Positions 1-12,559 of a stretch of DNA of 64,000 nucleotides are shown here, one piece after another. Under the pieces are notes generated by a model that saw only the letters and a list, made by a program, of their open reading frames with translations, made no database searches and was not told the origin of the DNA. Origin of the DNA: Vanessa cardui (Eukaryota > Arthropoda > Insecta > Lepidoptera > Nymphalidae); NCBI RefSeq assembly GCF_905220365.1, contig NC_061135.1, forward strand, positions 2,497,501-2,561,500, read 5' to 3'. The stretch's first letter is position 1. Each line of letters begins with the position of its first letter. Both the position numbers and the translations under genes were made by a program.

Positions 1-282
1 TATACCCTACAGTATATTGTGTCTGACCAAGCTAGCTCACGTTATATTTTGTATTTTGTGCGAACAATTGAATTTTTAAACATACAAAGAGCCAAAACGT
101 TAGAGCCATTTCCAAAACACACAAAATAAATTTGAACAGAAATATAATACGTACAACAATTAGAAATAAATAAATATATGTATTTATGGATTATGTGGCT
201 TTGTACATACAATCCGCAATTTTTATCTAAAAAATAAAAAATAAAACGCGAGCTAAGCTTGGTTAGTACACTGTAGGCTATA
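1..282. mobile_element. MITE-like element with about 40-bp imperfect terminal inverted repeats
   Basis: The first ~43 bases and the reverse complement of 243-282 match with a few mismatches and one small gap. Shared blocks include CCTACAGT and ACCAAGCT. The interior is AT-rich and non-coding. The left end coincides with the window edge, so it may extend further. Class II non-autonomous element by structure only; superfamily not determined. Confidence 0.6.
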
Positions 283-1714
283 CTTTATTGCGTCATCGCT
301 TAATACAATTACTACCATAATAAAAGGTGTCAATATTGCATGTCAACGTAACTTAGTTACGAATATTTCAGTTATAATTTTACCCACGGGCTCGAAGTTA
401 GTACTGTGGATTATTTCTACAGGTGTAGCATATGATAAGCTACGTCGTTTATTGTAAGTGCTACGATAAAATCTATCGTAGCGCTTCGTAGTCAGCGGCG
501 CGTTGGCTAAGGAATGGTTGATATTTCTTACGACACCAATCTCTGTAGATGATCATGATGGTGAACATGGGAGATGTATAGTCATCGGTAAATTTAAATA
601 AGACAATAAATTTAAAAATGAATATTCATGAAAATCTAAAATATTGATTGTTGCGCTGATATTATATTGAATACTTAAGAGTTTTGGTTAATATTTAATA
701 TGTAATATTCACATAAATAAATATTTTTTAATTAGTCATTTTAGAATATAATAAATGTAAAGCACAGATTGTTTTAACTACTTTACATTTATAAGCCGAT
801 GTATTCCTTCACCGTCGTATGAAATTAATTATGAATATAAATTAAGCTCACGAAAACCTAGTCGTGCTTGGCTGGGTTTTTAGCATAGACATATTTTAGA
901 AACTGATCTGTTTTGACTCATATTTAGTGTCTGCGTAAAACGTACTGGATTTTTTTTTTTATAATAATTTAAACATCCACATCCATCCACATTTACCTGT
1001 GCCCTTTTTTACATTATACATTACATTAGTAGAACATTAGTAGATCTTCCCTGGACTTTAGAACACTCTGATTTCTATATATTTTTGTTAACTTTTATAC
1101 ATACATACAAATATAGTAAGTGTGAAGACAACTAGGGAAAGTAAGTGTTTTTATATAAACATATATTTGGTCTCACATTTAGTTTCACACAAATTAGTTA
1201 GCTGCAATTTATTATGAACGCCACTTTGCCATAGAAACTGTATAATAAATCAAAAAGCTCTCTCTATACACCATGCATTAGGAATATTCCTCAAATCATC
1301 CTAAAGCAGATAGTTTTTTCCTTACCATTAAGGCTTCCGTTCGGTCCATTAAAGCTGGATAATTCACGGCAGCCATTACGTTCCGCCATGTTGTCTTGCC
1401 CACGTGGTTTTTTGGCTCCCGTGCCAAAACGTAAAATGTGTAACACTGACTTGACTGTTTTCAGTGTGGTTTATTTCCCTCGTATTAAAATACAGATATA
1501 TAATATGAATTATACTGCTATATGTTAATTAAAGTTTTGTCAACGAAGTGAAATAAATGTTCTTTTTGGATTTATATAATTTTGTTATTGTTATAAACTA
1601 TTTACTAATATTTAAAAACAATTTTTGTTTAATACTCATTCTGTAATACTTACAAACCGTTTTCAACAAACACATTCCTGGAACTCTCCTTTGGATTCCT
1701 GTTTATATATTATA
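283..1714. other. AT-rich DNA, nothing recognised
   Basis: No open frame of useful length, no recognisable repeat and no RNA gene seen. Several short A/T runs only. Confidence 0.5.
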
Positions 1715-1860
1715 CATAGTTTATCAGTCTGTCTGTCTACATAACAGACTACTAAAACGAACTAGATGCAAGCTTGAACTCTAAGCTAAGACATAGGCTT
1801 TTTATGCTATAAACCAACGTATCTGATGCACCTTAAAACTTAACTACACAAAAAGTTGGT
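1715..1860 (+). repeat. Fragment of interspersed repeat E (CTGTCTGTC type)
   Basis: Contains the CTGTCTGTCTAC start and the later block 'gcttgaactctaag...aggctttttatgc' that recurs at 13.3-13.5 kb. Degraded copy without the terminal CTAGT seen in better copies. Confidence 0.45.
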
Positions 1861-2339
1861 TAAACTTACTATTATAGTATTCTCTAGTCAGCTCAGAAAA
1901 TATGATATGAAAGGTAGCTGTGTAAAACGGAAGTGAAATTTTGTTATAATATTATAAAATAAATACTAGAAACACACATAGCTAAACAACATATTACAAT
2001 ACTACATTACCAAAATTATATTTAATGTAAAGCGTACACAGATAATTAAAAGAAAAAATAATAATAATTGTAATACATAAAGTTTATAACCATATAAGGC
2101 ATTATTCAAATAAAGCAAACATCAGTGTTACTACACTAAGTGTAGGAAATTCTATCTATATATTCGAGAAATAAGCAATACAATCGACTAGTTGTACCTC
2201 ATCTATTTGGGAAATACGAGTAACGAGCATTTAAGGTAATATTAATAAAATGGAAATACTGTTAGTTAGTTGGCTTATGAAACTCCAGCTCCCAATTCAT
2301 TTGATTGTCATCAGATATTCTACCGCCAACAGGTATAAG

Positions 2340-2635
2340 TAACAGCATATACATTTTCCACTGCTGAGATAAGGCCTCCTCTTCCATTAAGAAGAGGGTT
2401 TGGAACATATTCCACCACGCTGTTCCAATGCGGGTTGGTGGAATGCACATGTGGCAGAATTTCAATGAAATTAGACACATGTAGGTTTCCTCACGATGTT
2501 TTCCTTCACCGCCGAGCACAGGATGAATTATAAACACAAATTAAACACACACATACATATATATATGTATATATAGTGGTGCTTGCCTGGGTTTGAACCC
2601 GCAATCATCGATTAAGATGTACGCTCTCAATAAGT
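2340..2635 (-). mobile_element. tRNA-derived SINE-1, 5'-damaged copy
   Basis: Read on the minus strand it has the B-box-like GGTTCAAACCC, the AAGGAAAACATCGTGAGGAAAC body block and the AGGAGGCC...CAGCAGTGG 3' end shared by about 16 copies in this window. The first part of the tRNA-like head is diverged. It is one of the A-rich-spacer variants, with a TATATA run between head and body. Confidence 0.75.
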
Positions 2636-3334
2636 ATATTTTAGAAGTAATCCTCGCTCCGATTTGAAGTATGAGTGAGCCAGTTTAGCATCATAATTAT
2701 AAGAATGGTTCATTAGCTACATAGCGCTAATATCTATAGAGGAAAAAAGGAAAAAACATTGAAATAATAATATAAATGGTAATTACCAAACGGTATTTAT
2801 AATTTCATTTTTATCATTTTCAAGTGAATGGGCTTTCAAAGGGTTGGGATAACCAGCACATTAGGGTTGATCTTGAATAATTCAATAGATAACCCTTATA
2901 TACTCTCAGACAGAGCTGATAATAGTTACTTCCGAATAGTTTCCAAGAGATTACAAGGTTTTATAGCATTGTTGAATTTTATTTCCATAATTTTTATTCT
3001 ACTGTATTAAATTATCAACAATGATTATTTAAGGATTATATATATGCACTTTTTTAATTTCGAGGTTACATTCATTGATACAATTATTATAATATCAACG
3101 ACCTTATAATTGTTTCATTAACTTAATCAGGAAGGCTCGCCTGTACTCCTTTCCAGCTGCATTAGTGTGAGTGACAATATACCTTAGTGTGCGTGAGATG
3201 ACAAATCTTATAATAAAGACTGCAAAAAGTTATAATTTAGATTGTTGTTAATACATGCCTGTAATGTAACTTAGTGTGAAGCAAATTTATCCATTAATGT
3301 TTATAGCGCAGCAAATCTTCATTTGTAACCTTTT
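2636..3334. other. No gene or recognised repeat
   Basis: A 60-codon open frame at 2828-3010 has no recognisable similarity or domain and is treated as chance. Confidence 0.5.
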
Positions 3335-3615
3335 TTATGGTATAGGTTGGCTGACGAGCATATAAGCCACCTGATGGTAAGTGGGCACCATCATCCATAG
3401 ACAATGAAGCTGTAAGAAATATTACTATTCCTTAAATCGTCAATGTGCCACCAACCTTGGGAACTAAGATGCTATGACCCTTGTGCTTGTAGTAACACTC
3501 ACTCACCCTTCAAACCCGAACACAACGATACTGAGTACTGTTATTTGGCGGTAGAATAACTGATGAGTGGGTGGTACCTACCCAGACGGGTTTGCACACC
3601 AAGTAAATCACCACC
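3335..3615 (-). mobile_element. SINE-A, A-tailed short interspersed element
   Basis: One of about ten copies of a ~270-bp family. On the minus strand it begins near GGTGGTAGGG-type sequence and runs through GGGTAGGTACCACCC. It ends CCAACCTATACCATAAAAAA. The A-rich tail sets the orientation. No Pol III boxes were obvious, so its origin is unclear. Confidence 0.7.
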
Positions 3616-4004
3616 TGAATTATTTTCAATCATTAAGCATTTAAAGTACCCAAACTAGGGGTACTTTAAGAGACAGTTTCGTGAGATGTATTGCTTCGAA
3701 TAGTCGCAATTTATTTACTTATAGTCGAGAATGGTGTAATATTTTTCTTCCCAGTAAGTGCAGCAAATTGCATTTTACAGTCTTGGTTTTATAAGAGACA
3801 AAAGAAAGCAAGTCGTTTGTTCTTAATCAATCACAGCTGAGTTCACATCTTGGGAGAGCAAATAATCATTCAAGTTCGAATTTAAAGCTTTCTACGAACC
3901 GCATAAGGATTTAAAGTATTTCTGAACGATATATTCTTACAGTACTATTTTATATAAAAAAGTATATTATACAATACATAATACTGCAAAACGTTAAATT
4001 ACCA
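3616..4004. other. No gene or recognised repeat
   Basis: AT-rich; nothing supportable seen. Confidence 0.45.
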
Positions 4005-4330
4005 AAATTAAAATAAAAATTTATCAAGTAGGCCTTAACAAGCACTTTTGAATCGTCATTTAAAAATTAAGTGAAGCTACCACCGGTTCGGAAAGTAGAT
4101 TCTACCGAGAAGAACCGACAAGAAAGTCAATAGTTACTCTTTTTCATCATTAAAAAATACAAAGTCAAGTCAGATTAGTTAAATACAATTATATATGTAT
4201 GTAATGTGTCCTACCTGGAAGTCAATAGGTATAAATTCCACGCCGTTTTATCATCTACAAAATCTTGTATCGAATAATATGCCTTTTTTACCAATGTATT
4301 TTTTATTAACGATTTGAATTTACGAAACGG
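4005..4330 (-). mobile_element. 5'-truncated LINE 3' end (family C)
   Basis: On the minus strand a short open stretch reads ...KKAYYSIQDFVDDKTAWN and stops soon after. This matches the C-terminal tail typical of CR1/jockey-group reverse-transcriptase ORFs. A ~200-bp 3' UTR follows, ending in AATAAA-like sequence. Six copies in the window, all heavily 5'-truncated, as expected for incomplete target-primed reverse transcription. Confidence 0.65.
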
Positions 4331-5094
4331 CAAAGTTAAAAATGTCTGCCTGCTGCTATTATCGCTTCAAATTTATATATATTTACAGATTAACTTAAAA
4401 TATTACGTTAATATAAAAACTCTTTGTATACAACACAACTGTGTTCAATTCTTATAGTTTAAGAAATGATAGACTTTCACACAAACTTTCGAGCCTGATT
4501 TATCCCTTTAGCGGTAGAATTACCATAATTCCATCCTAAGTGAGTGTCTACTCAATAAACCAATCCTACTCACCTTTCGTGGCTCTAATTTAAAAAGGTT
4601 TCGCTCGGCGATAATGAGTCAGTCAGTCACGACATGTTATTTTATACACATTATGTATAAAACAGTAATCACAGTTTTAGAAGATTTATTCGCTACATAA
4701 ATTCGCGCTAGTGTCATAAAAAGTAGAGCAGTGATCATAAATGTCAACCAATACGGCAAACTGTATAAAATAGTCTTGCCTAGACTATTCTCTGCGGTTT
4801 AAATTACCATAGATAAGATTCCGAAATAAAACAAAGAAAAAGATAAATACACACGTATAAAAGACACAGTCTGTAAATGCTCCATTTTTGTCAAATGCCT
4901 CTTTTCATTTTAGGGTGAAAGATATTAGAGGTAATTCGACCACGCAGCTCCAATGCGTGTTGATATAGATATGTTATACAGGCTGTTATTATTTCATCAC
5001 TAAACACAAAGTCATTTAGAGGTACTCGTTTGGGTTTAAGCTATCGTTTCTGAAATATATGTACATACATACATAGCTATACAGATACATTAAC
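4331..5094. other. No gene or recognised repeat
   Basis: AT-rich sequence without supportable features. Confidence 0.45.
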
Positions 5095-5370
5095 AGTCTA
5101 TAAATTTCCCACAGCTGGGCTAAGGCCTCCTCTTCCTTTGAGGAGAAGGTATGGAGCGTATTATATTACGCTGCTCCACAGTAAGTTGGTGGATGAATAT
5201 ATAATATGTAGCAGAATTTCGTAGAAATTAGTCATATGCAGCTTTCCTCACCGCCGGCACGAGTTGAATTATAAATATAAATATAGCCTTTTAAAATTCA
5301 GGGGTGCCTGCCTTGGTTTGAATCCGCATTCATCGGTTAAAATGCACGCGTTTCAAACACTTTTCAACCA
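5095..5370 (-). mobile_element. tRNA-derived SINE-1, diverged copy
   Basis: Shows the CCCACAGCTGGGCTAAGGCCTCCTC 3' block (minus-strand sense) and a degraded head with GGTTTGAATCC. The TCCTCACGATG segment is partly deleted. Confidence 0.65.
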
Positions 5371-5860
5371 CAAAACACAAAAACAAAATACACGATGAAC
5401 ATTGTACAAAAACTTCATAATAGCCGGTTACATCGCACACTACGTAAATTGTTAGGCGAAGTCAAGAGTGAAATGTTTAAATATGACGTTAAATTCAGCG
5501 CAAGGGGATTCGCTGCGCTTCTGGGGAATGATTTGTGGCTAAAAAACTTTAACCGCGGTCGAAAGAATGGCTGATATAAATTCAGCCTGCATTGGACAGT
5601 AAATTTATAAGCGCTTGTTACATTTTTGAGATGCGGTTTGATTCTCAACATTTTAATGATATAAAATAAATTGTGTTATAAGTTTTTTTTGTTAATGGAG
5701 CTCAGTAACGATATGAATGTGAATATAATGACAATTCTTCATATAAAAGTCTGGTATATTGGTTGACAGTAACTGAAGTTGAATCTTGGCTGGTTGAATC
5801 CTCTTAGGTAATAAATGTATTGTTGTTAGTATTGAGAAAAATAGTTGCCTTATTATATTG
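5371..5860. other. Unassigned, locally less AT-rich
   Basis: A 78-codon minus-strand frame lies at 5415-5651. No domain, splice context or repeat is recognised, so it is not called as a gene. Confidence 0.35.
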
Positions 5861-5861
5861 G

Positions 5862-6140
5862 AGGGTCCGGTGGTTAGAACGCGTGTATCTTAATCGGTGA
5901 TTGCAGGCAACCCAGGCACTACTAAGTACTGTTGTGTTTAATTTGTATTTATGATTCATTTATTGCTCGGCGGTGAAGGAGAACATCGTGAGGATAATAT
6001 GCAGGTTGCATATTGTGTCTAATTTCATCGAAGTTCTGCCACATGTTGTGTACCAAGCTGAATTGGACAGCGTTGTGGAATATGTTCCAAATCTCCTCCT
6101 CAAAAAGATAGGAGGCCTTCGTCCAGCAGTGGGAAATTCA
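5862..6140 (+). mobile_element. tRNA-derived SINE-1, diverged copy; SINE-1 scrap downstream at 6205-6245 (minus)
   Basis: Head GGTGGTTAGAACGCGTG, body CGGCGGTGAAGGAGAACATCGTGAGGA and the 3' AGGAGGCC...CAGCAGTGGGAA are present. A short fragment of the 3' end in the opposite orientation follows about 65 bp later. Confidence 0.7.
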
Positions 6141-6245
6141 CAATTAATTGGTATTTTTTTTTTTACAACAACAACACATGAAAAGTTACAAAAATTAATG
6201 TCAGTCAATATTCCACTGCTGGGCTAAGGCCTCTTTTCCTTCTTA

Positions 6246-6764
6246 AAGAACACTTACTTGAACAAATGTACCAACGTTAAGTAGTTTACATCGCGAGCTA
6301 AAATAATAATATACATATTTTTAAGTGCGATTGTAGTACTGTATAAAAAACTAATATATAGGCTTCTTGCCTGTCTCGATATTTCCTTGGTTGATTTATT
6401 AATTCACCACTATAGAACAACCAAACAAATGCTCAATGACCAAAAAAAAATTAATAATTTCAAGATATCCACTGGTAGATAGATATATCATAATTCTACT
6501 TAGCAATAAAGATGAAAATGCTTTAATAACAATACTAATTTTTACAGTGACAAACGTCGTTAAAGTATATTCTGCTAGAAAACTCTGTATTTGGGTTAAT
6601 CTTGAGATTTATTTCCATAAAGTCTCGGGAGTCTCATTCTCTGTCAGTTTCACCTAACAGGTTAATTCAAATTTCTTTAGTGCATTCATAGCTTTATTAA
6701 AGTCATCGACTTGGTGCTCAAGTAAGAAAGATTAATTTATCTTAGCACTATGTATATTTATGAC
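6246..6764. other. No gene or recognised repeat
   Basis: A 73-codon frame (6436-6657) lacks any recognisable feature. Confidence 0.4.
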
Positions 6765-7015
6765 TAGCTGTAGCCGTAACCTTGTACGGATTTGAATGAA
6801 ACAAAAAAAAATATTATCGTAGACTAAGTTACTCCTTATTATGTCAATTGTCTGCAAGTGAAAGTTCCGTCAATCGTTCCTGCCGCTCCAGAGATTAGCC
6901 GGAAATAACAGACCGGTAAAAAATGTTATTTTGGTATTTATATCCGATACATACATATGCATTGAGTAAAAAAGGACTATTTTAATATTACAAACAGACA
7001 CTCAAATTTTATCAT
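6765..7015 (+). repeat. Interspersed repeat H, starts CTAGCTGTAGCC
   Basis: I recognise the pattern from lepidopteran genomes: CTAGCTG start, CCAGAGATTAGCCGGAA-like middle, ATTACAAACAGACACTC end. Only one copy here. Class is uncertain, possibly a non-autonomous Helitron-like or MITE element. Confidence 0.4.
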
Positions 7016-7044
7016 ATGTATATTTACATATACCAATTGACTAC

Positions 7045-7230
7045 ATATTTTTTGCCCAGAGGATCGTAATCGCGATTCAACGGGGAAATGCTGCTAGCAT
7101 TCTTGCCACAGTTCCACGCGGTCAAGATTTATATAGTTTACTAAATTTAACTAGTTTTGGTTTCATATTTGTATATTTTTAAGCATTTAATGTTATTAAT
7201 TCTTATGTTAATAAAGTATGATTGACTATA
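7045..7230 (+). pseudogene. 3' end of retroelement J (C-terminal coding scrap plus 3' UTR)
   Basis: Reads FFAQRIVIAIQRGNAAS then ILATVPRGQDLY, homologous to the C-terminus preserved best at 39.07-39.35 kb. The stop codon that ends the better copies is lost here. The downstream AAGCATTTAATGTTATTAATTC block is shared with the other copies. Confidence 0.55.
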
Positions 7231-7867
7231 CTTATTTATGACTGTTGGTAAGTTCTGATACACGCGCGTTTGCTTACCTTGAGGATACTCAGAATGTAAT
7301 GCGCCTACAAACGCCTGAAGCACATTCCACGCCTTGTTTAATTATAGTACATTAATATAATCTGTTCAACTCAATATTAATGTTATATTTTGCGCTGTAC
7401 ATATAATGGGCAACATTAAGTATTTATAATAAATCTAGTCAAATTTTAAATTAAATTTAAAATATTACTAAGCTCCACAATATAAGATAGCGAGTAATTC
7501 GTATAAAAATGTCTGTATAAAAATAATTTAACTAGTTTTTAGTATGAAATTTTATAATCTATAAGTAAAAATAACAATTTCATCTCATTTTGAAGTTATG
7601 CCATAATCTACAAACCCAGAGATTATACACAAACGTCAAACAAGCTTTCCGTTACATTTTTTTAAATATGTAACATATATACCAACATAATCTTGAAACC
7701 CTAGCTGTCCGGTTGCATGCAGTACCGAGAACGTTAAACGCGTACACTCATATATAAGGCACTAGAAAATATAATCAATTTACCATTTAACAAATTTAAA
7801 AACTTTATTAAGGCTAGATTAATTAATAAATTTTATTACTCATAAAATTAATACTTTTAATTAAAAA
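7231..7867. other. No gene or recognised repeat
   Basis: AT-rich; nothing supportable. Confidence 0.45.
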
Positions 7868-8155
7868 AAAGTGGTTAGAACGCGTGCAACTTATCGGATG
7901 ATTGCGGGTTCAAACCCAGGCAAGCACCGCTGTTTCATGTGCTTAATTTGTCTTTATAATTCATCTCGTGCTCAGCGGTGAAGGAAAACATCGCGAGGAA
8001 ACCTGCATAGAAATTCTGCCACATGCGTATTCCACCAACCCGCATTGGAACAGCGTGGTGGAATCTGTTCCAAATCTTCTCCTCAAAGGGAGAGGAGGCC
8101 TTTAGCCCAGCAGTGGGAATTTACAGGTTGTTGTTGTAGTTGTTGTTGTTATGTA
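7868..8155 (+). mobile_element. tRNA-derived SINE-1
   Basis: Good copy lacking only the first bases of the head. Contains GTGGTTAGAACGCGTGC, GCGGGTTCAAACCC (B box) and CAGCGGTGAAGGAAAACATCG. A (TTG)n-type tail ends it near 8150. Confidence 0.8.
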
Positions 8156-10307
8156 TTTTATTTAAATTTATTATTATGAAATCAAGTCGTGGAAGAGTAA
8201 TTTGAAAGTACTAAATTGGCTTACGCTATCTTAATAATAATAAAATATTTTATTCTGTAAGAGATTTTAATCCCATGACAGCGTGATAGCGCTTTACAGC
8301 TTTAGTTCAATTTATTAATAATATTTTGAAAACTTTTAAAGTATTTTTTTTTACAATGTATTTCACGGAGTATAAAGTTTTCTGAGAAAGGGTTTGAATA
8401 TTCCATTGCTATATAAGGGACGGACCTTCTGAATTATTCAATAGATAAGCAAATATGAAGTCAATATTACAGGCATCGATAAATTTGCCATTGTACTTTC
8501 GAGCTCTCAGGGCAGATTTTTTTACGAAATAGGATGGTATGGCATCCATCATAATTTACCCGGCTTATGTTACCTTTTGTTATTCAAGTGGATCTATGAC
8601 AGTTTGAGCTTTTCCGCAATGAAATATTAATTATTATGATCATTGTATGATGTCTAATTAGAGGGAATATTTTCCATATGATTACCAATTATGGAAGCAT
8701 TTTTTAAATTAGATTTTTAATTATTAAATTTTATTACATATATAAACTTTTTATGTCTATGTTTCGATATTAAGAGTGAACGAACCTTTTTTAATAAAGT
8801 TGATGCACAAGGAGTAATCAGGAAATGTCTACTGAATTAAATATTGCTATATCGTGAATGTGCAGCATGTACTTGTTTTAGTCTTTTACGAAAAATCAAA
8901 AACAATTCTTTAAAAAAACAAAAGAAGCATTCTTTTTTTCGATGTTCTTTTTTTAATTATGTCCACACACGTAATTCGATTCTGTTGTATATTTTTTTTT
9001 TACGACAGCAAATAGTATAGCATTATACATCCTAAAAATTTTCCGACACCTTAGAAAACTATATACGTGTTACCGAAGAATTAACTGCGCCCGAAAGCAG
9101 TCATTAATAATCATAGATGTTGCAAGATAATAACCAATACGGAACAATGGAAGAGAAATTGATATATTGCTTGTGTCTGTAATTACAGTACACGGGTTTA
9201 TTCACCTTTGATACTAAATAGCGTAGAGGACAATAGTTCTAAGTGAGATATACACAGAGGGACTTGCACGGATCCTTTGTTACTTATAATTGGCAAGAGT
9301 GGACAATTATTTTCTGCACTTTAATGGGATTTATAAATTTATGGAAACTGATGATTCAAATGGATCAGCTGAATGTGGTCATCGAACTATAGATATTGGC
9401 GATGTGTTATATTTTGACCGATTCTTAAATAATATCGGGAATCGATATGATATGTTAATTTTGCTTGACCCTCTTACTTAAATTTGAAACCGAAGAACAA
9501 TAATTGGTGACGCTATCAGGGGAATGAGTGGGTTTGCACAAGCCCTACCATATATTATAATATCCCTTTAGTTATGCCAACAAAATTAGCTCGTATACGT
9601 AAAGGTTAAAGAACGTATAATACTTATAATCCTCTACAAAATACATGATCTACTTAACGTTTCCATTCTGCTTTGCTAAGTGTTCAGTTAATAGTGTCAC
9701 AGTAATTGAATTAATTAATTAAAGAGCAGAGGTTGATCAGTGGATGGCTAGGGTCTTAAGATTAATTATAATTGAAGATTGCATATTCAATCCTGGGCAT
9801 ACATCAATGAGTTTTATTTATTTTAGAGATTTTTTTTACAAATACCTAACGTATTTTGGCACCAAAGAGCAAATACTGATAACTTCCGAACTTCAGACTG
9901 CTTCTGAAATTTTTGTCAACCTTATCGTCTACCTTATCGATTGGCCTTGGCTCCTGATTCCTGAAGTTTCATAAACCTACCATCACAATATTTACATACG
10001 GCCAGGCAAATTTAGAACACACACACAATAAAATAGTTTTATCTCATAGAAAAATGTACCCTGTGGTAATTAATTTAGAGTGTAAATCAAATAAAAACAC
10101 AGCGTACAATCATAATGACGTTAAAAGCCAGTCCAGGTCCTGTAGTGCTGTTCAGAGGTTTGATTTATGGTACTGTAAAAAGTTAGCAGTACTTAAATAA
10201 TAGCTGGCTAGCTGGATGATAATTTTATGGACTCAGATTAGAACATTACTATTTTATAGCACGTTAACATTGTTATATTATTTTATTAAGTTAAAGTAAA
10301 GTAACAG
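8156..10307. other. 2.1 kb of AT-rich DNA, nothing recognised
   Basis: Short frames at 9290-9481 and 9744-9974 have no recognisable domain, no relatives in the window and no clear exon signals. Poly-T runs near 8345, 8990 and 9830. Confidence 0.45.
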
Positions 10308-10372
10308 CCTGTAAATTTCCCACTGTTGGGCCTCCTCTCCCAATAAGAAGAGGGTTTGGAACATACTCCAGA
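10308..10372 (-). mobile_element. SINE-1 3' fragment
   Basis: Only the terminal AGCCTGTAAATTTCCCACTG...GAAGAGGGTTTGGAACATA segment (as seen on the plus strand) remains. Confidence 0.6.
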
Positions 10373-10504
10373 TTATAAAGTTAATGTAGTTGATATTCTT
10401 TTTATTCTGAATTTTTGTAACTGTTTGCTGATGTTTACCAATTGTTTATGGTCTTTACAAGCGGATTTGATTAAAATTTTTTTGGACAAGTAAGAATGCT
10501 GTAA

Positions 10505-10590
10505 GAATTATTAACCGTATCTCATATCACTAATTCGCCACCGACTTTGGGAGATACGCTGCTATGTTCCCTGTGCCCTTACACGTAAAT
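10505..10590 (-). mobile_element. SINE-A fragment, diverged
   Basis: Matches the CACCAACCTTGGGAACTAAGATGCTATG region of the family with many substitutions. A GT-rich degenerate microsatellite follows at 10587-10650. Confidence 0.45.
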
Positions 10591-10659
10591 GTGTGTGTGT
10601 TTATATGTAAGTCTATGTGTATATGTGCTTGTTTGTGTGTGTGGGCGGTACTCTGACAT

Positions 10660-11329
10660 GTTTGCCCAAAGTTCTTTCCTCAAATATGTTGATGAAAAAG
10701 ATGTTGAACCTCATATATATATCTTATTGTCAGTCAAAGACGTTTCCTATATCCTTCCAATAAATAAAATCTAAAAAAATTACATAATATTCAGTGAGAT
10801 TTTGACCTAGCGCTAGTAAAACTTATCAGCATAGTTTGTTGATAGGATGTTAAAAGTTGAAGTTACTTGTAAGTAAAAGTCTTTATTCTCTGGCGAATAT
10901 CCAATGTTAGCACTTCTCACTTTGACCAGCAATTTTCAGTGTAAGATTTATCATGTCCGTTTCAAGCTCTCTACATATAATAAAATTGGAGTATCTGTGA
11001 TATTAAAATAACAATTTTTTCTAAATGTATATGTATATATATGTCACCGTAAGATTACAAACATCGTTAAATTACAATCTATCTCGTGTGGTTGTAAAGT
11101 GTACACGCTTGCCAATTTTTGGTGCGCGTGTGATATCCGTATATGTTTCAATAAAATGGCGTATTGTTAAAATATTTATAGGTATATGTATAATATTGTT
11201 ATTTTTTCATGTGCAATATCTTTGATGTCTTTGATTTCCAGATATCTGTGATATCTGTGTGAATTATTTCGTAAAAAGTAACTCCAATGTGTAATGCGAA
11301 CACTAAAGGAGGCTTTGGAGATGGCCGTC
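10660..11329. other. No gene or recognised repeat
   Basis: AT-rich; nothing supportable. Confidence 0.4.
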
Positions 11330-11620
11330 AGCTTTTATGTAACAGATGGCAAACGAGAGGAGGTTCACCGGATGGAAAGAAACCTACCACCGTCCATGGA
11401 CATCTTCAACACCAGGGGGCTAGCAGATGCATAGCCGGCCTTTGAGGAAGTAGTACGCTCTTTTCTTGAAGGTTCCCATGTCGTATCCGTTCGGAAAAAC
11501 CGCCGGCGAAAGCTGGTTCGACAAAGTGGTTGTGAGAGGCAGAAAATGTCTTACAAATCGCAGAAATGTAGTGTACCGTGGTGAAATGTCAGAAGTTGCA
11601 CATCATACTCGACAAATGTA
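11330..11620 (-). pseudogene. C-terminal remnant of a non-LTR reverse-transcriptase ORF
   Basis: The minus strand reads FLPLTTTLSNQLSPAVFPN-GYDMGTFKKRAYYFLKG. This is a degraded form of the C-terminal FxPRTxxLWNxLP..VFP..YdlgtFK motif of jockey/CR1-group LINE ORF2 proteins. Stop codons and substitutions (RT to LT, W to S) show it is dead. Higher GC than its surroundings. Confidence 0.6.
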
Positions 11621-12044
11621 GGGCTTCTTTATTTGTAAAGTCGCTATTGGTAAATGTTTTATCTTTGAAGAATAAGTCGTACTCATATAAAAATAATTCC
11701 TACTACTCGTACCGAATGGTGATGCGTCCATATAAACGCGGATGAGGGCGCCCTGTTCAATAAACTGCTATATTTGAATAAAGTTTTTACAAGGCAGATG
11801 TCATTCTTTATGTTCATCGTAAAAACCTCGCCGTCATTCCGCCGGAATGTATTTTAGGTCCATTTTATCTTCCTACTTCACCGAATTGAGATGTTTACGA
11901 TAAAATTAAATTTCATATTGGATTTGACCGCCTTTAGTCATCCAAGTAAATTGTTATGACTTGCAATAACATGCAGTTTTTTTTTTATTACGACAATACT
12001 ACAATTGTGTTGTCTGAAAAGCGTATTTTTGAAATTGATTTTGG
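11621..12044. other. No gene or recognised repeat
   Basis: Nothing supportable seen. Confidence 0.4.
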
Positions 12045-12220
12045 CTGGTTCGTTTTTTGCACAGAGGATCGGAATTGCAATTCAACGGGGAAATGCTGCA
12101 AGCATTCTTGCCACCATTCCACGCGGTCAAAATTTATACAGTAACTAGTTTTAGTTCATATTTGTTATATTTAAGCATTTAATGTTATTGATTATTACTT
12201 TAATTAAGTTCTTTATTCTT
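12045..12220 (+). pseudogene. 3' end of retroelement J
   Basis: Reads FAQRIGIAIQRGNAASILAT followed by IPRGQNLYSN and a stop, then the shared 3' UTR block. Same family as 7.05, 39.0 and 44.4 kb. Confidence 0.55.
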
Positions 12221-12285
12221 TTATTGATTACATAACACACGATGTTATGGAGGAGTACGTATTATGTTCACAAGAGGGTCCTCAT

Positions 12286-12545
12286 CTTAAATGCTTACTT
12301 TAGTTGGTGGTAGCTCGTCTGGGTAGGGCCCACTCAACAGATATTTTCCCACCAAACAGCAATACTCAGTATTGTCGTATTCCGGTTTGAAGGGCAGTGA
12401 GTCAGTATAACTACTGGCACGAGGATCATAACATCTTAGTTCCCAAGGTTGGTGGCGCATTGGCAATGTCAGGAATGCCCAATATTTCTTATAGCGCCAT
12501 TGTCCGTGAGCGGTGGTGACCAATTAACATCAAGTGCTTTATGCT
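12286..12545 (+). mobile_element. SINE-A
   Basis: Runs from TTGGTGGTAGCTCGTCTGGGTAGG to TGCTCGTCCACCTAC in the sense orientation. Contains the TTCCCAAGGTTGGTGGCGCATTG core. Confidence 0.7.
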
Positions 12546-12559
12546 CGTCCACCTACATC

